From Mesorhizobium sp. (GTDB taxonomy: Bacteria; Pseudomonadota; Alphaproteobacteria; Rhizobiales; Rhizobiaceae): a stretch of 64,000 bases of DNA. Shown piece by piece: positions 41,571 to 50,647 of the stretch. The position numbers were made by a program, and so were the translations under genes. The stretch is taken from contig SAPZ01000011.1 in the NCBI GenBank assembly GCA_004020875.1, positions 1-64,000 on the forward strand. The letters run 5' to 3'. Every line of letters starts with the position of its first letter. Position 1 is the stretch's first letter. The notes under the pieces were generated by a model that ran no database searches, had not been told where the DNA came from, and worked only from the letters and a program-made list of their open reading frames with translations.

Positions 41571-42428
41571 CTACCCGAGAGTTTGGCTTGCTAGAGCATA
41601 AGTCTTCGGACTAGCCTCGCCGAGGGCGGCAAAATCGGCGAGGCGTTTGCCCAACGACATGGTCAGCACCGTATCGAAGACCGGCATCGCGGCATGCGAG
41701 AGAAAGGCGGCGAACTCGCCGCTATCCATGTGGGTGTCGACGCGAAGGAAAGTCCCCGAATGGTCGGCCACGTGCGGCTGGAGGACCGCCACGGCGTCGG
41801 CATCGCTTTCGGCCACGACCGGCCCCACGACATGGCCCCGTCCGAAGGGCCTGCAGAGCGCGAAAGCGGTCAGCTTGTTTCCGTCGAAAAGCCCGTAGCC
41901 GACCGAATGCGCAAAGAGCTTTTCAATGAGTGCCGGCCGCTTCACACCAAAGCCCGCCGCGTCGAGCGCGATCGCCGCCGGAATATCGCTTGCGTCCAAA
42001 GTTCGGATGTCGCCGGACACCTCCCCCATGCTCCTCGTTGTGGGCGCGCGGGCGATTCCCTGGCATTGGTAGACGGTTTTCTCCGGCTGGAAGTCGAGCG
42101 AGAGATAGAGCCGTCGTGCGGCTCGGGTCGCGTTGAGGCGCAGATCGCGCCCGGGAACCTTGTCGAAGACCCGCTTCATCAGCCACTGCGCCGCCCCCAG
42201 CGTCTGAAGGCGGGGCGAGGTGATGACCATGCCGATGGTTGCGAAATCGGGACCATGCTCGAACCACATTGCGGAACCCAGAACGCGACCGATCTCATCG
42301 AGCGCCACGAAACCGTGCCCCGATTCCCGCAGGAACTGCCAGTCTTCGGCCCGGTGTGGCCATCCGACGGACAGCGAGTGCGCATGCAGGCGGTCGAGCT
42401 CGATGCCCTCGATGTCGGCTATACGCAT
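41571..42428 (-). CDS. GNAT acetyltransferase with C-terminal Acetyltransf_18 domain (paralogue 1)
   Basis: 285-residue protein from the ATG at 42428 (MRIADIEGIELDRLHAHS). The N-terminal GNAT half has a degenerate acetyl-CoA loop, SPRLQTLGAAQWLM, where QTLGAA still fits the Q/R-x-x-G-x-A pattern. The C-terminal half has SGDIRTLDASDIPAAIALDA, GRGHVVGPVVAESDADAV and ends SPKTYALASQTLG, the Acetyltransf_18 region. A second gene at 51636 has the same two-domain layout, same length class and the same last residues. The substrate is probably an amine or amino acid of the local pathway. The frame is open upstream past the start with no similarity. It is divergent from the ArgE-like gene. Confidence 0.82.
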   Translation of the reverse strand: MRIADIEGIELDRLHAHSLSVGWPHRAEDWQFLRESGHGFVALDEIGRVLGSAMWFEHGPDFATIGMVITSPRLQTLGAAQWLMKRVFDKVPGRDLRLNATRAARRLYLSLDFQPEKTVYQCQGIARAPTTRSMGEVSGDIRTLDASDIPAAIALDAAGFGVKRPALIEKLFAHSVGYGLFDGNKLTAFALCRPFGRGHVVGPVVAESDADAVAVLQPHVADHSGTFLRVDTHMDSGEFAAFLSHAAMPVFDTVLTMSLGKRLADFAALGEASPKTYALASQTLG

Positions 42429-42704
42429 CGAGAAGGCATCGATTTTCAAGCTTCCGGACGGCTTCAATTCCCTGCCTCTGAAAGATTGCCTAACGGGTGA
42501 CGCACAATGCCCCCAGCCCTGCCACGCTAAACAACCACGCCGATACAATTTGCTCGATTGCCGCGCGCCAGCGCAAGATTCGACTGAAACACTTCCGCTT
42601 TCGGCACGCAATCGCGAAGGAACGCGTCCATGCTCTGCGGCAATTCCGCAGTTATGGCCAGCGGCGCCGATCCCCCGCAACCTGAAGATGCCTTGAGGGC
42701 TGGA
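42429..42704. other. Divergent intergenic region, GNAT / ArgE-like
   Basis: No gene or clear terminator seen. It must hold the promoters of both genes. GAGGG near 42696 is the ribosome site of the deacylase gene. I found no convincing copy of the Lrp-type palindromes present elsewhere in this region. Confidence 0.4.
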
Positions 42705-43829
42705 ATGGACGTCTTCGACATCCTCGACCGTCTCGTCGCCTTTCCGTCGGTCGCCGGCAAGCCGAACTCTGACATCGCCGGCTGGATCGAGACCTATCTC
42801 GGCGAACATGACGCAAAGGTCACCCTGTTTCCCGGACCGGAAGGCGACCGCTCCAACCTTTTCGCGACGATCGGCCCCGCCGATGTTCCAGGTTATGTCC
42901 TGTCTGGCCACATGGACGTCGTCCCCGCCGCCGAACCTCAATGGAGCTCGTCTCCTTTCACGCTGCGTCGGGAGGGCGAACGGCTCTACGGACGCGGTAC
43001 GACGGACATGAAGGGATTCCTGGCAGCCGCGCTCGCGGCCGTGTCCACGTTGGCGGGCCTGCGCCTAGCCAGGCCGCTCCATCTGGCCTTTTCCTATGAC
43101 GAGGAGATCGGGTGCCGCGGCGTGCCGCATCTGATCGCCCGGCTTCCCGAACTTTGTGCGAAGCCGCTCGGCGTCATCGTCGGCGAGCCGAGCGGTATGC
43201 GCGCCGTGCGCGGCCACAAGGGCAAGGCGGCCGCCCGCGTGACTATCCACGGGCGCTCCGGCCATTCCTCGCGGCCAGATCTCGGGCTCAACGCCATCCA
43301 TGCCATGTCCGATGCGCTGGGCGCGGTCTTCAGCGAGGCCGAACGACTGACGCGCGGTCCCTTTGACACAACTTTCGAGCCGCCCTTCTCCTCTATGCAG
43401 GCCGGTGTGATCGCGGGTGGACAGTCGGTCAACATCATCCCCGACATCTGCACGCTCGATCTGGAGGCGCGCGCCATTCCCGGCGTTGACCCGGCCGGCC
43501 TGCTCGTACCCATCAAGGCGAAGGCCGAGGCCCTTGCGGAAGACGGCTTTCGGGTCGAATGGGCGCCGATCAGCGCCTACCCGGCGCTGTCGCTGCCGCA
43601 GGACTCGGGACTGGCGGCGTTGCTTCGCGAGCTGACTGACGAAGCGCCGCTCGCCGCCGTCAGCTACGGCACGGAGGCCGGGCTTTACCAGGCTGCCGGC
43701 CTCGATGCGATCATTTGCGGTCCCGGCGATATCGGCCGCGCCCACAAGCCGGACGAGTATATTCTCGCCGGCGAACTCACTGCTTGCCAGCGGATGATCG
43801 AGGCGCTAGGCGCGCGTTGCGCGGCCTGA
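42705..43829 (+). CDS. argE: M20 metallopeptidase family, acetylornithine deacetylase (ArgE-like)
   Basis: 374-residue zinc amidohydrolase. Metal ligands appear in [31 protein letters not shown] and [15 protein letters not shown]; the dimer domain follows [17 protein letters not shown], and [13 protein letters not shown] and [13 protein letters not shown] complete the site. By homology it removes an acetyl group from N-acetylornithine, but in this catabolic cluster next to GNAT genes it may act on another N-acyl amino acid. The ATG at 42705 is chosen because GAGGG lies nine bases upstream; an ATG at 42630 is in frame. The next gene begins 13 bp after its stop. Confidence 0.87.
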   Translation: MDVFDILDRLVAFPSVAGKPNSDIAGWIETYLGEHDAKVTLFPGPEGDRSNLFATIGPADVPGYVLSGHMDVVPAAEPQWSSSPFTLRREGERLYGRGTTDMKGFLAAALAAVSTLAGLRLARPLHLAFSYDEEIGCRGVPHLIARLPELCAKPLGVIVGEPSGMRAVRGHKGKAAARVTIHGRSGHSSRPDLGLNAIHAMSDALGAVFSEAERLTRGPFDTTFEPPFSSMQAGVIAGGQSVNIIPDICTLDLEARAIPGVDPAGLLVPIKAKAEALAEDGFRVEWAPISAYPALSLPQDSGLAALLRELTDEAPLAAVSYGTEAGLYQAAGLDAIICGPGDIGRAHKPDEYILAGELTACQRMIEALGARCAA

Positions 43830-43842
43830 AGGAGCAACTGGA

Positions 43843-44766
43843 ATGACCTTCCTGTTCAACTCCGATGCACGGCGTGGCGCGGTGTTTGCCGAAGCCTTCG
43901 CCAAGGAGCTGCCGGACGTCCGCTTCGCGATGGGCGCCGCGGCGATCGACCCCGACGCGGTGCGTTATCTGATCACCTGGACCGTTCCGGAGAACCTCGC
44001 CCGCTACAGGAACCTGGAAATCCTTTTTTCCCTCGGCGCCGGGGTCGACCAGTTCTGCTTCGATGCCGTGCCCGCGAGGGTGAAGATCGTGCGCATGATC
44101 GAGCAAGGCATCGTGCGGATGATGCAGGAATATGTGGCGCTGGCTGTGCTTGCGCTCCACCGCTACCTGCCGACCTATCTCGCCCAGCAGCGTGCAGGCC
44201 AATGGCGAGATATCCCGCAGCCTCAGGCCGGCTCGCGCCGGATCGGCGTGCTCGGTCTCGGACAACTCGGCCAGGCCGTGCTCGACCGGCTGAAACCCTT
44301 CGGTTTCCCGCTCTCCGGCTGGAGTCGCTCGCCGCGGCGGGTCGAGGGCGTGATCTGTCACCACGGCGAGCTCGGCCTTGAGGAGATGCTCGCGGTCAGC
44401 GACATACTGGTCTGCCTGCTGCCGCTGACCGAGGAGACGCGCGGGTTCCTCAATGCCGGCCTATTCGCGAAAATGCCCGAAGGCGCGGCGCTCGTCCACA
44501 CTGGGCGCGGGCCGCAGCTCGACCACGAAGCACTTGTCGCCGCACTCGACAACGGTCATCTGTCGTCAGCGATGATCGACGTGACCGATCCCGAACCGCT
44601 GCCCGCGGGCCATCCATTCTGGTCGCATCCGAAGATCATCCTGACCCCGCATGTCGCGAGCGTCACCCAGCCCGCGACCGCCGCGCGCGCCGTCATCGAC
44701 AACATCAAACGCCACCGCGCCGGCCTCGACCCCATCGGGCTCGTCGACCGCTCGCGCGGCTATTAA
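43843..44766 (+). CDS. ghrA: Glyoxylate/hydroxypyruvate reductase A-like (D-2-hydroxyacid dehydrogenase)
   Basis: 307-residue NAD(P)H-dependent reductase close to GhrA. The first 100 residues ([32 protein letters not shown]) are the substrate domain. The coenzyme domain has [16 protein letters not shown], then [24 protein letters not shown]-like text with the catalytic Arg, and [17 protein letters not shown] with the active His. It would reduce glyoxylate or hydroxypyruvate, or oxidise a D-hydroxyacid. Being 13 bp after the deacylase gene, it shares its transcript. Its TAA stop at 44764-44766 touches a possible ATG of the cupin gene. Confidence 0.85.
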   Translation: MTFLFNSDARRGAVFAEAFAKELPDVRFAMGAAAIDPDAVRYLITWTVPENLARYRNLEILFSLGAGVDQFCFDAVPARVKIVRMIEQGIVRMMQEYVALAVLALHRYLPTYLAQQRAGQWRDIPQPQAGSRRIGVLGLGQLGQAVLDRLKPFGFPLSGWSRSPRRVEGVICHHGELGLEEMLAVSDILVCLLPLTEETRGFLNAGLFAKMPEGAALVHTGRGPQLDHEALVAALDNGHLSSAMIDVTDPEPLPAGHPFWSHPKIILTPHVASVTQPATAARAVIDNIKRHRAGLDPIGLVDRSRGY

Positions 44767-44775
44767 TGCAGGTCG

Positions 44776-44800
44776 CCCAGAAGTGTGCAGCAGTTCTGGG
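44776..44800. promoter_or_regulatory. Inverted repeat CCCAGAA-N11-TTCTGGG
   Basis: A perfect 7-bp inverted repeat in the short stretch between ghrA and the cupin start. It could be an intercistronic hairpin or an operator. Confidence 0.4.
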
Positions 44801-44846
44801 AGAACGACATGCATCAAAAATCAAGCTCCAATCGAAAGGCCATCCT

Positions 44847-45221
44847 TTGTCCCTGCTCAAATCCGTCGACACCAATCCGAGCTTTTCACCGCGCGAATCC
44901 AAGGCGCTGCCCGAGCGGCTGATTGCCGGTGATCCCGCCTTCAAGACCTGGGCGCAGGACGTCGCCAAGGACGACCTCGTCCATACCGGCGTCTGGGAGG
45001 CGACACCTGGCGAGACGCGCTCGATCAAGGGGGAGACGTTCGAGTTCTGCCACATCCTCTCCGGCGTTGTCGAAATCACGCCGGACGCCGGCGAGGCAGT
45101 GACGTACCGGGCCGGCGACAGCTTCGTGATGAAGCCGGGCTTCACCGGCGTCTGGAAGACCATCGAGACGGTGCGCAAGATCTACGTCACAGTAGGCGAG
45201 CGAGGTCCGCGCCGACGCTGA
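44847..45221 (+). CDS. Cupin-domain protein (EutQ/DUF861 type)
   Basis: 124-residue single cupin starting at a TTG (44847), MSLLKSVDTNPSFSPRESKA in its first residues, chosen because GAAAGG lies eight bases before and the family begins this way; an ATG at 44766 overlapping the ghrA stop would add 27 residues. The barrel has HTGVWEATPGETRSIKGETF, EFCHILSGVVEITPDAG and YRAGDSFVMKPGFTGVWKT. The metal ligands of classic cupins are only partly present, as in this subgroup. The role is unknown; such proteins often accompany amino-acid or amine oxidation genes. Confidence 0.78.
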   Translation: MSLLKSVDTNPSFSPRESKALPERLIAGDPAFKTWAQDVAKDDLVHTGVWEATPGETRSIKGETFEFCHILSGVVEITPDAGEAVTYRAGDSFVMKPGFTGVWKTIETVRKIYVTVGERGPRRR

Positions 45222-45230
45222 ACCTGCGCG

Positions 45231-45245
45231 CGGAAGATTTTGCCG
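45231..45245. promoter_or_regulatory. Lrp-type 5-5-5 box (box F, weaker)
   Basis: CGGAA GATTT TGCCG, centred 114 bp before the aldehyde dehydrogenase start. The left arm equals that of boxes B and D, the right arm fits T-G/T-C-C/T-G, and the centre is AT-rich. See the findings for the full set. Confidence 0.4.
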
Positions 45246-45259
45246 TAGCTGCCGTCCGA

Positions 45260-45307
45260 CACGCAACATTCGTCGGCGACCGATCACCTAACAGCGCATG
45301 TTGCGTG
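45260..45307. promoter_or_regulatory. Perfect inverted repeat CACGCAACAT ... ATGTTGCGTG
   Basis: Two 10-bp arms (45260-45269 and 45298-45307), 38 bp centre to centre, end 45 bp before the aldehyde dehydrogenase start. Its position fits an operator with looping or two dimer sites. Confidence 0.6.
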
Positions 45308-45351
45308 CCGGTACGCGCTAGCCTCAGCCGATACTGCCGAGTGGTTTGCCC

Positions 45352-46815
45352 ATGAGCCTGAGCTTCGATCCCAACACGATCCCCCTCCCCGTTGGCCATT
45401 TCATCGGCGGGGAGCTGATTTCCGCCGAGGGCGCGATCGAGATGCGGCGGCCCTCCGACGGCAAAGCCTATAGCGCCTGCCCAGTAGCGGGTGTTGATAT
45501 GGTCGACAGCGCGGTAGAGAGCGCCAAGGCTGCGCTGAAAGCTAGCAACTGGGGCGGCGTCCGGCCGCGCGAGCGCACCAGGGCCCTGCAGGCCTGGGCC
45601 GACCAGATCGAGGCCGAAGCCGCAACGCTGGCCAAAATCGAGGCGCTGTGCTCGACCCGACCCGTCGGCCAGCTCGTTGCTGGAGACATCGCCGTCACCG
45701 CCGAGCAGATCCGGTTCTTCGCCGAGTTCGCCGACAAGGAGCGTAGCGAACTCGCGCCGACCGACGACGCCAGTCTCGGCATGATCATGAGCGAGCCCTA
45801 TGGCGTCGTCGGCGCGATCACACCATGGAATTTCCCGATCTCGATGGCCGGCTGGAAACTCGGCCCGGCGCTGGCCGCGGGCAATGCGGTTGTCTTGAAA
45901 CCTTCTGAGATGACGCCCTTCTCGGCTGTCTATCTGTCGCAGCTCGCAGTCAAAGCGGGTCTGCCGGCCGGACTCATCAATGTGGTCTTGGGCGACGGTC
46001 CGACGACCGGCACGGCGCTGACCGGCCATCCCGAGATCGCCAAGCTCAGCTTCACCGGCTCGACTCGCGCCGGCTCGGCGATCATGGAGAATGTCGCCCG
46101 CACCGGCGTCAAGCCAATGACGCTGGAGCTCGGCGGCAAGAGCCCGCAACTCGTCTTTGCCGACGCCGATCTCGACAAGGCAGCGGCGGCGATCGCCGGC
46201 AGTGTCATCTTCAACGCCGGGCAGGCCTGCGTGGCCGGCACGCGCCTGATTGTGGAGAAGAGCGTCGCCAACCAGCTTACGGCCGCCATCGTTGAACGAA
46301 TGAAGGCGGTGCGGCTCGGCCCGACATGGGACGAGACGACGCAGTATTCGCCGATCATTTCGGAGCGGCAGCAGGCCCGTGTCGACAGCATCGTGCAGGC
46401 TGCTCTCGCCGCCGGCGGCGAGTGCCTGACCGGCGGCAGCGCCATGGGCGATCCGGGCTATTTCTACGAACCGACACCGATCGCCAATGTCGACCAGGCC
46501 AATCCGGCGATTGTCGAGGAGATCTTCGGCCCGGTCCTGACCGTCCAGTCCTTCGAGACCGAGGAAGAGGCGCTGGCGCTGGCCAGCCATCCGACCTATG
46601 GCCTGGCCTCCGGCCTGTTCACCGCCGACCTGTCGCGCACGATCCGCATCGCGCGCAAGCTCGAAGCGGGCACCGTGTGGGTCAACCGCTACAGCCGTTC
46701 GCGCGACCACATCCTGCCGACCGGCGGTTATAAGCGCTCCGGTATCGGCAAGGACCTTGGCCGCGAGGCCTACCACGCCAATCGCAGGACCAAGAGCGTC
46801 CTGATCAGCCTCTGA
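45352..46815 (+). CDS. NAD(P)-dependent aldehyde dehydrogenase
   Basis: 487-residue class 1/2 aldehyde dehydrogenase starting MSLSFDPNTIPLPVGHFIGG. The coenzyme region has AITPWNFPISMAGWKLGPAL and KPSEMTPFSAVYL; the general-base Glu lies in MTLELGGKSPQLVF, and the catalytic Cys in FNAGQACVAGTRL. EEIFGPVLTVQSFETEEEAL follows. It is close to the gamma-aminobutyraldehyde and betaine aldehyde branches, fitting oxidation of an amine-derived aldehyde. Substrate not certain. It heads a three-gene operon with a tartrate-dehydrogenase-like gene and gabD, behind an inverted repeat and a possible Lrp box. Confidence 0.9.
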   Translation: MSLSFDPNTIPLPVGHFIGGELISAEGAIEMRRPSDGKAYSACPVAGVDMVDSAVESAKAALKASNWGGVRPRERTRALQAWADQIEAEAATLAKIEALCSTRPVGQLVAGDIAVTAEQIRFFAEFADKERSELAPTDDASLGMIMSEPYGVVGAITPWNFPISMAGWKLGPALAAGNAVVLKPSEMTPFSAVYLSQLAVKAGLPAGLINVVLGDGPTTGTALTGHPEIAKLSFTGSTRAGSAIMENVARTGVKPMTLELGGKSPQLVFADADLDKAAAAIAGSVIFNAGQACVAGTRLIVEKSVANQLTAAIVERMKAVRLGPTWDETTQYSPIISERQQARVDSIVQAALAAGGECLTGGSAMGDPGYFYEPTPIANVDQANPAIVEEIFGPVLTVQSFETEEEALALASHPTYGLASGLFTADLSRTIRIARKLEAGTVWVNRYSRSRDHILPTGGYKRSGIGKDLGREAYHANRRTKSVLISL

Positions 46816-46825
46816 AGAGTTGCCG

Positions 46826-47869
46826 ATGAAATCCTATTCGATAGCCCTGATCCCCGGTGACGGCATCGGCCGCGATGTGACCGCCGCCGCCTGGACGGTG
46901 CTGGAGACCGCGGCCAAGCACTCCGGTTTCGCCCTGATGGCAACCGGGTTCCCCTGGTCCTGCAAATTCTACAAGGAAACCGGCCGCATGATGCCCGAGG
47001 ACGGCATCGGGAAGTTGCGCGGCTTCCACGCAATTCTTCTGGGCGCCGTCGGCTGGCCGGCGGAAGTGCCGGACTCCGTTTCGCTGCACGGCCTGTTGCT
47101 GCCGATCCGCAAGGCCTTCGTGCAATACGCCAATATAAGGCCGCATCGCCTGCTGCCAGGCGTGACGGGCCCGCTGCGTGCCGAGAGCTTCGATATATTG
47201 TGCATCCGCGAGAACACCGAAGGCGAATATTCGGGCTCGGGCGGACGCGTGCATCAGGGCACGCTGGACGAGGTCGCGGTGGAGACCTCGATCTTCACCC
47301 GAGCCGGCGTCGAGCGCATCCTGCGCTTCGGCTTCGAGCAGGCGCGGGCACGGCGCGGCAGGCTGGCCTCCGTCACCAAGTCCAACGCGCAGAAATACTC
47401 GATGGTCTTCTGGGACGAGATCACGCGCAAGCTGGCGGCCGACTATCCTGATGTCACGGTCACCAGCTATCATGTCGACGCGCTCGCCGCGCGCATGATC
47501 ATGGCGCCGGACAGTCTCGACGTGGTCGTCGCCTCCAATCTCTTCGGCGACATCCTGACCGACATCGGCGCAGCGATGCAGGGCGGGCTCGGCTACGCCG
47601 CTTCCGCCAACATCAATCCCGACCGCTCGGCGCCGTCCATGTTCGAGCCGGTGCACGGATCCGCCCCGGACATCGCCCATCTCGGCATCGCCAATCCGAT
47701 CGCCACCATCTGGTCGGGCGCGATGATGCTCGAGCACCTCGGCGAGACGGCCGCCGCCGGCCGCATCATGAAGGCGCTCGAAGCGACGACCGCGCGCGGC
47801 ATTGGAACCATCGCCGGCAAGGACAAGACAGACGCCATCACAGCCGCCGTCGTCGCGGCGCTCAGCTGA
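46826..47869 (+). CDS. Tartrate dehydrogenase-like isocitrate/isopropylmalate dehydrogenase family enzyme
   Basis: 347-residue metal- and NAD-dependent beta-decarboxylating dehydrogenase. Visible: IALIPGDGIGRDVTAAAW, the tartrate-dehydrogenase-type GFPWSCKFYKETGRMMPEDG, IRENTEGEYSGSGGRV, the lysine and tyrosine of SVTKSNAQKYSMVFW, and metal aspartates in VASNLFGDILTDIG. This subgroup uses tartrate, D-malate or similar. The starting ATG is at 46826, ten bases after the preceding stop. It may process a hydroxy-dicarboxylate made in the pathway. Confidence 0.85.
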   Translation: MKSYSIALIPGDGIGRDVTAAAWTVLETAAKHSGFALMATGFPWSCKFYKETGRMMPEDGIGKLRGFHAILLGAVGWPAEVPDSVSLHGLLLPIRKAFVQYANIRPHRLLPGVTGPLRAESFDILCIRENTEGEYSGSGGRVHQGTLDEVAVETSIFTRAGVERILRFGFEQARARRGRLASVTKSNAQKYSMVFWDEITRKLAADYPDVTVTSYHVDALAARMIMAPDSLDVVVASNLFGDILTDIGAAMQGGLGYAASANINPDRSAPSMFEPVHGSAPDIAHLGIANPIATIWSGAMMLEHLGETAAAGRIMKALEATTARGIGTIAGKDKTDAITAAVVAALS

Positions 47870-47886
47870 ATGCAAGGTCGTTTCCG

Positions 47887-49344
47887 ATGAAGAACCTGAA
47901 GGACAAAAGCCTCTTCCGCGATGCCGGCCTGATCAGCGGCGAATGGGTCGCTGCCGGCTCCGGCAAGACCGTTGACGTCATCGATCCGGCGACGCAGGCG
48001 GCGATCGGCACAGTGCCCGACATGGCCGGTGCAGACACCCGAGCGGCCATCGAAGCCGCGGCCTCCGCCTATCGGGACTGGCGGAAGAAGACCAACGCGG
48101 AGCGCGCCATGCTGCTGGAAGCGTGGCATGGCCTGATGCTTGCGCACCTGGACGACCTCGCGCTGATCCTGACGACGGAACAGGGCAAGCCGCTGGACGA
48201 GGCCAAGGGCGAGATCCGCTACGGGGCGTCCTTCGTCAAATGGTTCGCGGAAGAAGCACGCCGCATCAACGGCCACACCATCCCCTCGCCCACGCAAGAC
48301 CGCCGCATCATCGTGCTGAAGGAGCCGGTCGGCGTGTGCGGCATCATCACGCCGTGGAACTTTCCCAACGCCATGATCACCCGCAAGGTCGCGCCGGCGC
48401 TGGCCGCCGGGTGCACAGTGGTGATCAAACCGTCCGAGTTCACGCCCTATTCGGCGCTGGCGCTCGGCGTGCTCGCCGAACGCGCCGGCATTCCGGCCGG
48501 CGTCATCAACATCGTCACCGGCATGCCGGCCGAGATCGGCAACGAGATCATGGCGAACGAGACGGTGCGCAAAATATCCTTCACTGGCTCGACGCGGGTC
48601 GGCTCACTGCTGATGCGCGGCGGCGCCGACAGCGTGAAGCGGCTCAGCCTGGAGCTCGGCGGCAACGCCCCCTTCATCGTCTTCGACGACGCCGATCTCG
48701 ATCTCGCCGTCGAAGGCGCGCTCGTCTCGAAATTCCGCAATGGCGGCCAGACCTGCGTCTGCGCCAACCGCATCCTCGTCCAGGCGAGTGTTTACGATGC
48801 CTTCGCCGCCAAGCTCACCGCCCGCGTCAACGCCATGGCGGTGGGACCCGGCACGCAGCCGGGCGTCGCGATCGGGCCGATGATCAACATGGCGGCGGTC
48901 GAGAAGATCAACCGCCATGTCGAGGACGCGCTTGCCAAGGGCGCTGCGATCGTCACTGAGAAACCGGCGCTCCCGGAGGGCGCGCAATATGTCGCGCCGC
49001 TGGTGCTGACCGGCGCCACGGCAGAGATGCAGCTCGCCGGCGAGGAAACGTTCGGCCCGGTCGCGCCGCTCTTCCGCTTCGAAACCGAAGAGGAAGCGAT
49101 CGCGCTCGCCAACGGCACGCCTTACGGCCTTGCCTCCTACTTCTACACCGAGAATTTGAAACGCGCCTGGCGCGTCGGCGAGGCGCTGGAGTTCGGCATG
49201 GTTGGGCTCAACACCGGCTCGGTCTCGATGGAAGTGGCGCCCTTCGGCGGCGTCAAGCAGTCCGGCCTCGGGCGCGAAGGCGCGCAGGCCGGTATCGAGG
49301 AATATCTCGAGATGAAGAGCTTCCACATGGGCGGGCTGGGCTAA
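47887..49344 (+). CDS. gabD: NAD(P)-dependent succinate-semialdehyde dehydrogenase
   Basis: 485-residue dehydrogenase that oxidises succinate semialdehyde to succinate. The GabD pattern is clear: LFRDAGLISGEWV, AYRDWRKKTNAERAMLL, EQGKPLDEAKGEIRYGASF, IITPWNFPNAMITRK, the Glu in LSLELGGNAPFIVFDD and the catalytic Cys in NGGQTCVCANRI. Glutarate semialdehyde or malonate-type aldehydes are possible alternatives. It is last in the operon after the tartrate-dehydrogenase-like gene, 17 bp away, and converges with the FAD oxidoreductase gene with 12 bp between. Confidence 0.92.
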   Translation: MKNLKDKSLFRDAGLISGEWVAAGSGKTVDVIDPATQAAIGTVPDMAGADTRAAIEAAASAYRDWRKKTNAERAMLLEAWHGLMLAHLDDLALILTTEQGKPLDEAKGEIRYGASFVKWFAEEARRINGHTIPSPTQDRRIIVLKEPVGVCGIITPWNFPNAMITRKVAPALAAGCTVVIKPSEFTPYSALALGVLAERAGIPAGVINIVTGMPAEIGNEIMANETVRKISFTGSTRVGSLLMRGGADSVKRLSLELGGNAPFIVFDDADLDLAVEGALVSKFRNGGQTCVCANRILVQASVYDAFAAKLTARVNAMAVGPGTQPGVAIGPMINMAAVEKINRHVEDALAKGAAIVTEKPALPEGAQYVAPLVLTGATAEMQLAGEETFGPVAPLFRFETEEEAIALANGTPYGLASYFYTENLKRAWRVGEALEFGMVGLNTGSVSMEVAPFGGVKQSGLGREGAQAGIEEYLEMKSFHMGGLG

Positions 49345-49356
49345 ACTCAGCTTGGA

Positions 49357-50631
49357 TCACTGGACCCGGTCGAGCGCCTTGTAGTAGAGGCCGACCATCG
49401 GCAGGAACCACGGCTTGCCTGAGTAGCCTGGGATGGAAGGCCACTCGAGGCCCTTCAGCGGATTGCGGTCCTCGCGGCCGAGCATGGCATCGGCCAGGAT
49501 CATGCCGAGATGGGTGGAAAGCTGGGCGCCATGGCCGGAATAGCCCATCGCGTACCAGACCCCGTCATGATAGCCGGCGCGCGGGAAGCGATCCTTGGTC
49601 ATGTCGACCAGCCCGCCCCAGCAATAGTCGATCTCGACCTTCGCGAGCTGCGGAAAAATCGCAGCGAGGCTTGTCAGCAATATCTGCCCGCTCTTGGCAT
49701 CCGAACGCTGGTCCGACGTCGCCGAGAAACGCGCGCGGCCGCCGAAAATCAGACGCTTGTCGGGCGCGAGCCGGAAGTAGTAGCCGATGTTCATCGAGGT
49801 CACGCATGTCCGGTTGCCCGGCATGGTGGCAGTGATCTCGACATCGCTCAACGGCCGTGTGGCGATGATGAAGCTGCCGACCGAGATGAGCCTGCGGCGG
49901 AAGTAATTGAAATTCGGTGTCGTGTAGGCTCCCGTCGCCACCAGCACATTGTCGGCGCTGATCTTGCCTCGCGAGGTGGTCAGCTCATGCCTGGCGTCGG
50001 CCTGCCTCAGGTTGGTCACCCTGGTGTTCTCGTGGATGACGGCGCCGTGTCGGGCGGCGGCCATCGCGAGGCCCGACACATAGCGGCCCATATGCATCAT
50101 GGCGCTCTTCTTCGACAGCATCGCACCATGGAAAGGCGAGCCGATCTCGGATTTGAGATCGGTCGCCGACAGCAGAGCCGTATCGGGATCGACCTCGGCA
50201 TGGATCGCTTCGAAGTTGCGCGCGATCGCGTCGAAATGCTGCGGCTTGGAAGCGAGTTTCAGCTTTCCGGCGCGGCGGAAGTTGCAGTCGATGCCTTCCT
50301 CGGCGACCAGCGCCTCGATGGTGTCGACGGAGTCATCCAACGCCCGGTAGAGAGCGATCGCCCGTTCCTTGCCGAGTTCCGCCTTGGCAGATAGATAGCT
50401 GTGCGCGAGGCCGTTATTCAGATGCCCGCCATTGCGCCCCGATGCGCCCCAGCCGACCCGCTCCGCTTCCATCACGACCACCTTGGCGCCGGCCTTTGCC
50501 AGTTGGCGCGCGGCGGCGAGACCCGTGAAGCCGCCGCCGATAATGGCGGCATCATAGTGCCCGTCGATCGGCCCGTGCGCCCCACCGGCAAAGATTGGGG
50601 CCGTGTCGTGCCAGTAGGAGACGAATTTCAT
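49357..50631 (-). CDS. FAD-dependent amine oxidoreductase (PuuB/OrdL-like)
   Basis: 424-residue flavoprotein of the D-amino-acid-oxidase family. FAD binding: AAIIGGGFTGLAAARQLAKA, then VGWGASGRNGGHLNNGL. Further TGAYTTPNFNYFRRRLISVG, PDKRLIFGGRARFSATSD and a C-terminal WYAMGYSGHGAQLSTHLGM. PuuB oxidises gamma-glutamylputrescine; this subgroup takes various primary or secondary amines, giving an aldehyde plus ammonia or an amine. Such a product suits the nearby aldehyde dehydrogenases. The start MKFVSYWHDTAPIFAGG at 50631 matches the family; it lies 16 bp after the HAD gene stop on the same strand, so the two are cotranscribed. Confidence 0.88.
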   Translation of the reverse strand: MKFVSYWHDTAPIFAGGAHGPIDGHYDAAIIGGGFTGLAAARQLAKAGAKVVVMEAERVGWGASGRNGGHLNNGLAHSYLSAKAELGKERAIALYRALDDSVDTIEALVAEEGIDCNFRRAGKLKLASKPQHFDAIARNFEAIHAEVDPDTALLSATDLKSEIGSPFHGAMLSKKSAMMHMGRYVSGLAMAAARHGAVIHENTRVTNLRQADARHELTTSRGKISADNVLVATGAYTTPNFNYFRRRLISVGSFIIATRPLSDVEITATMPGNRTCVTSMNIGYYFRLAPDKRLIFGGRARFSATSDQRSDAKSGQILLTSLAAIFPQLAKVEIDYCWGGLVDMTKDRFPRAGYHDGVWYAMGYSGHGAQLSTHLGMILADAMLGREDRNPLKGLEWPSIPGYSGKPWFLPMVGLYYKALDRVQ

Positions 50632-50647
50632 CGACAATCCGCCCGTT

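Noticed and set aside
44766..44846. ATG at 44766 as the cupin start
   Set aside because: It overlaps the ghrA stop, spans an inverted repeat and gives an N-terminus without family similarity; the TTG at 44847 has a better ribosome site.
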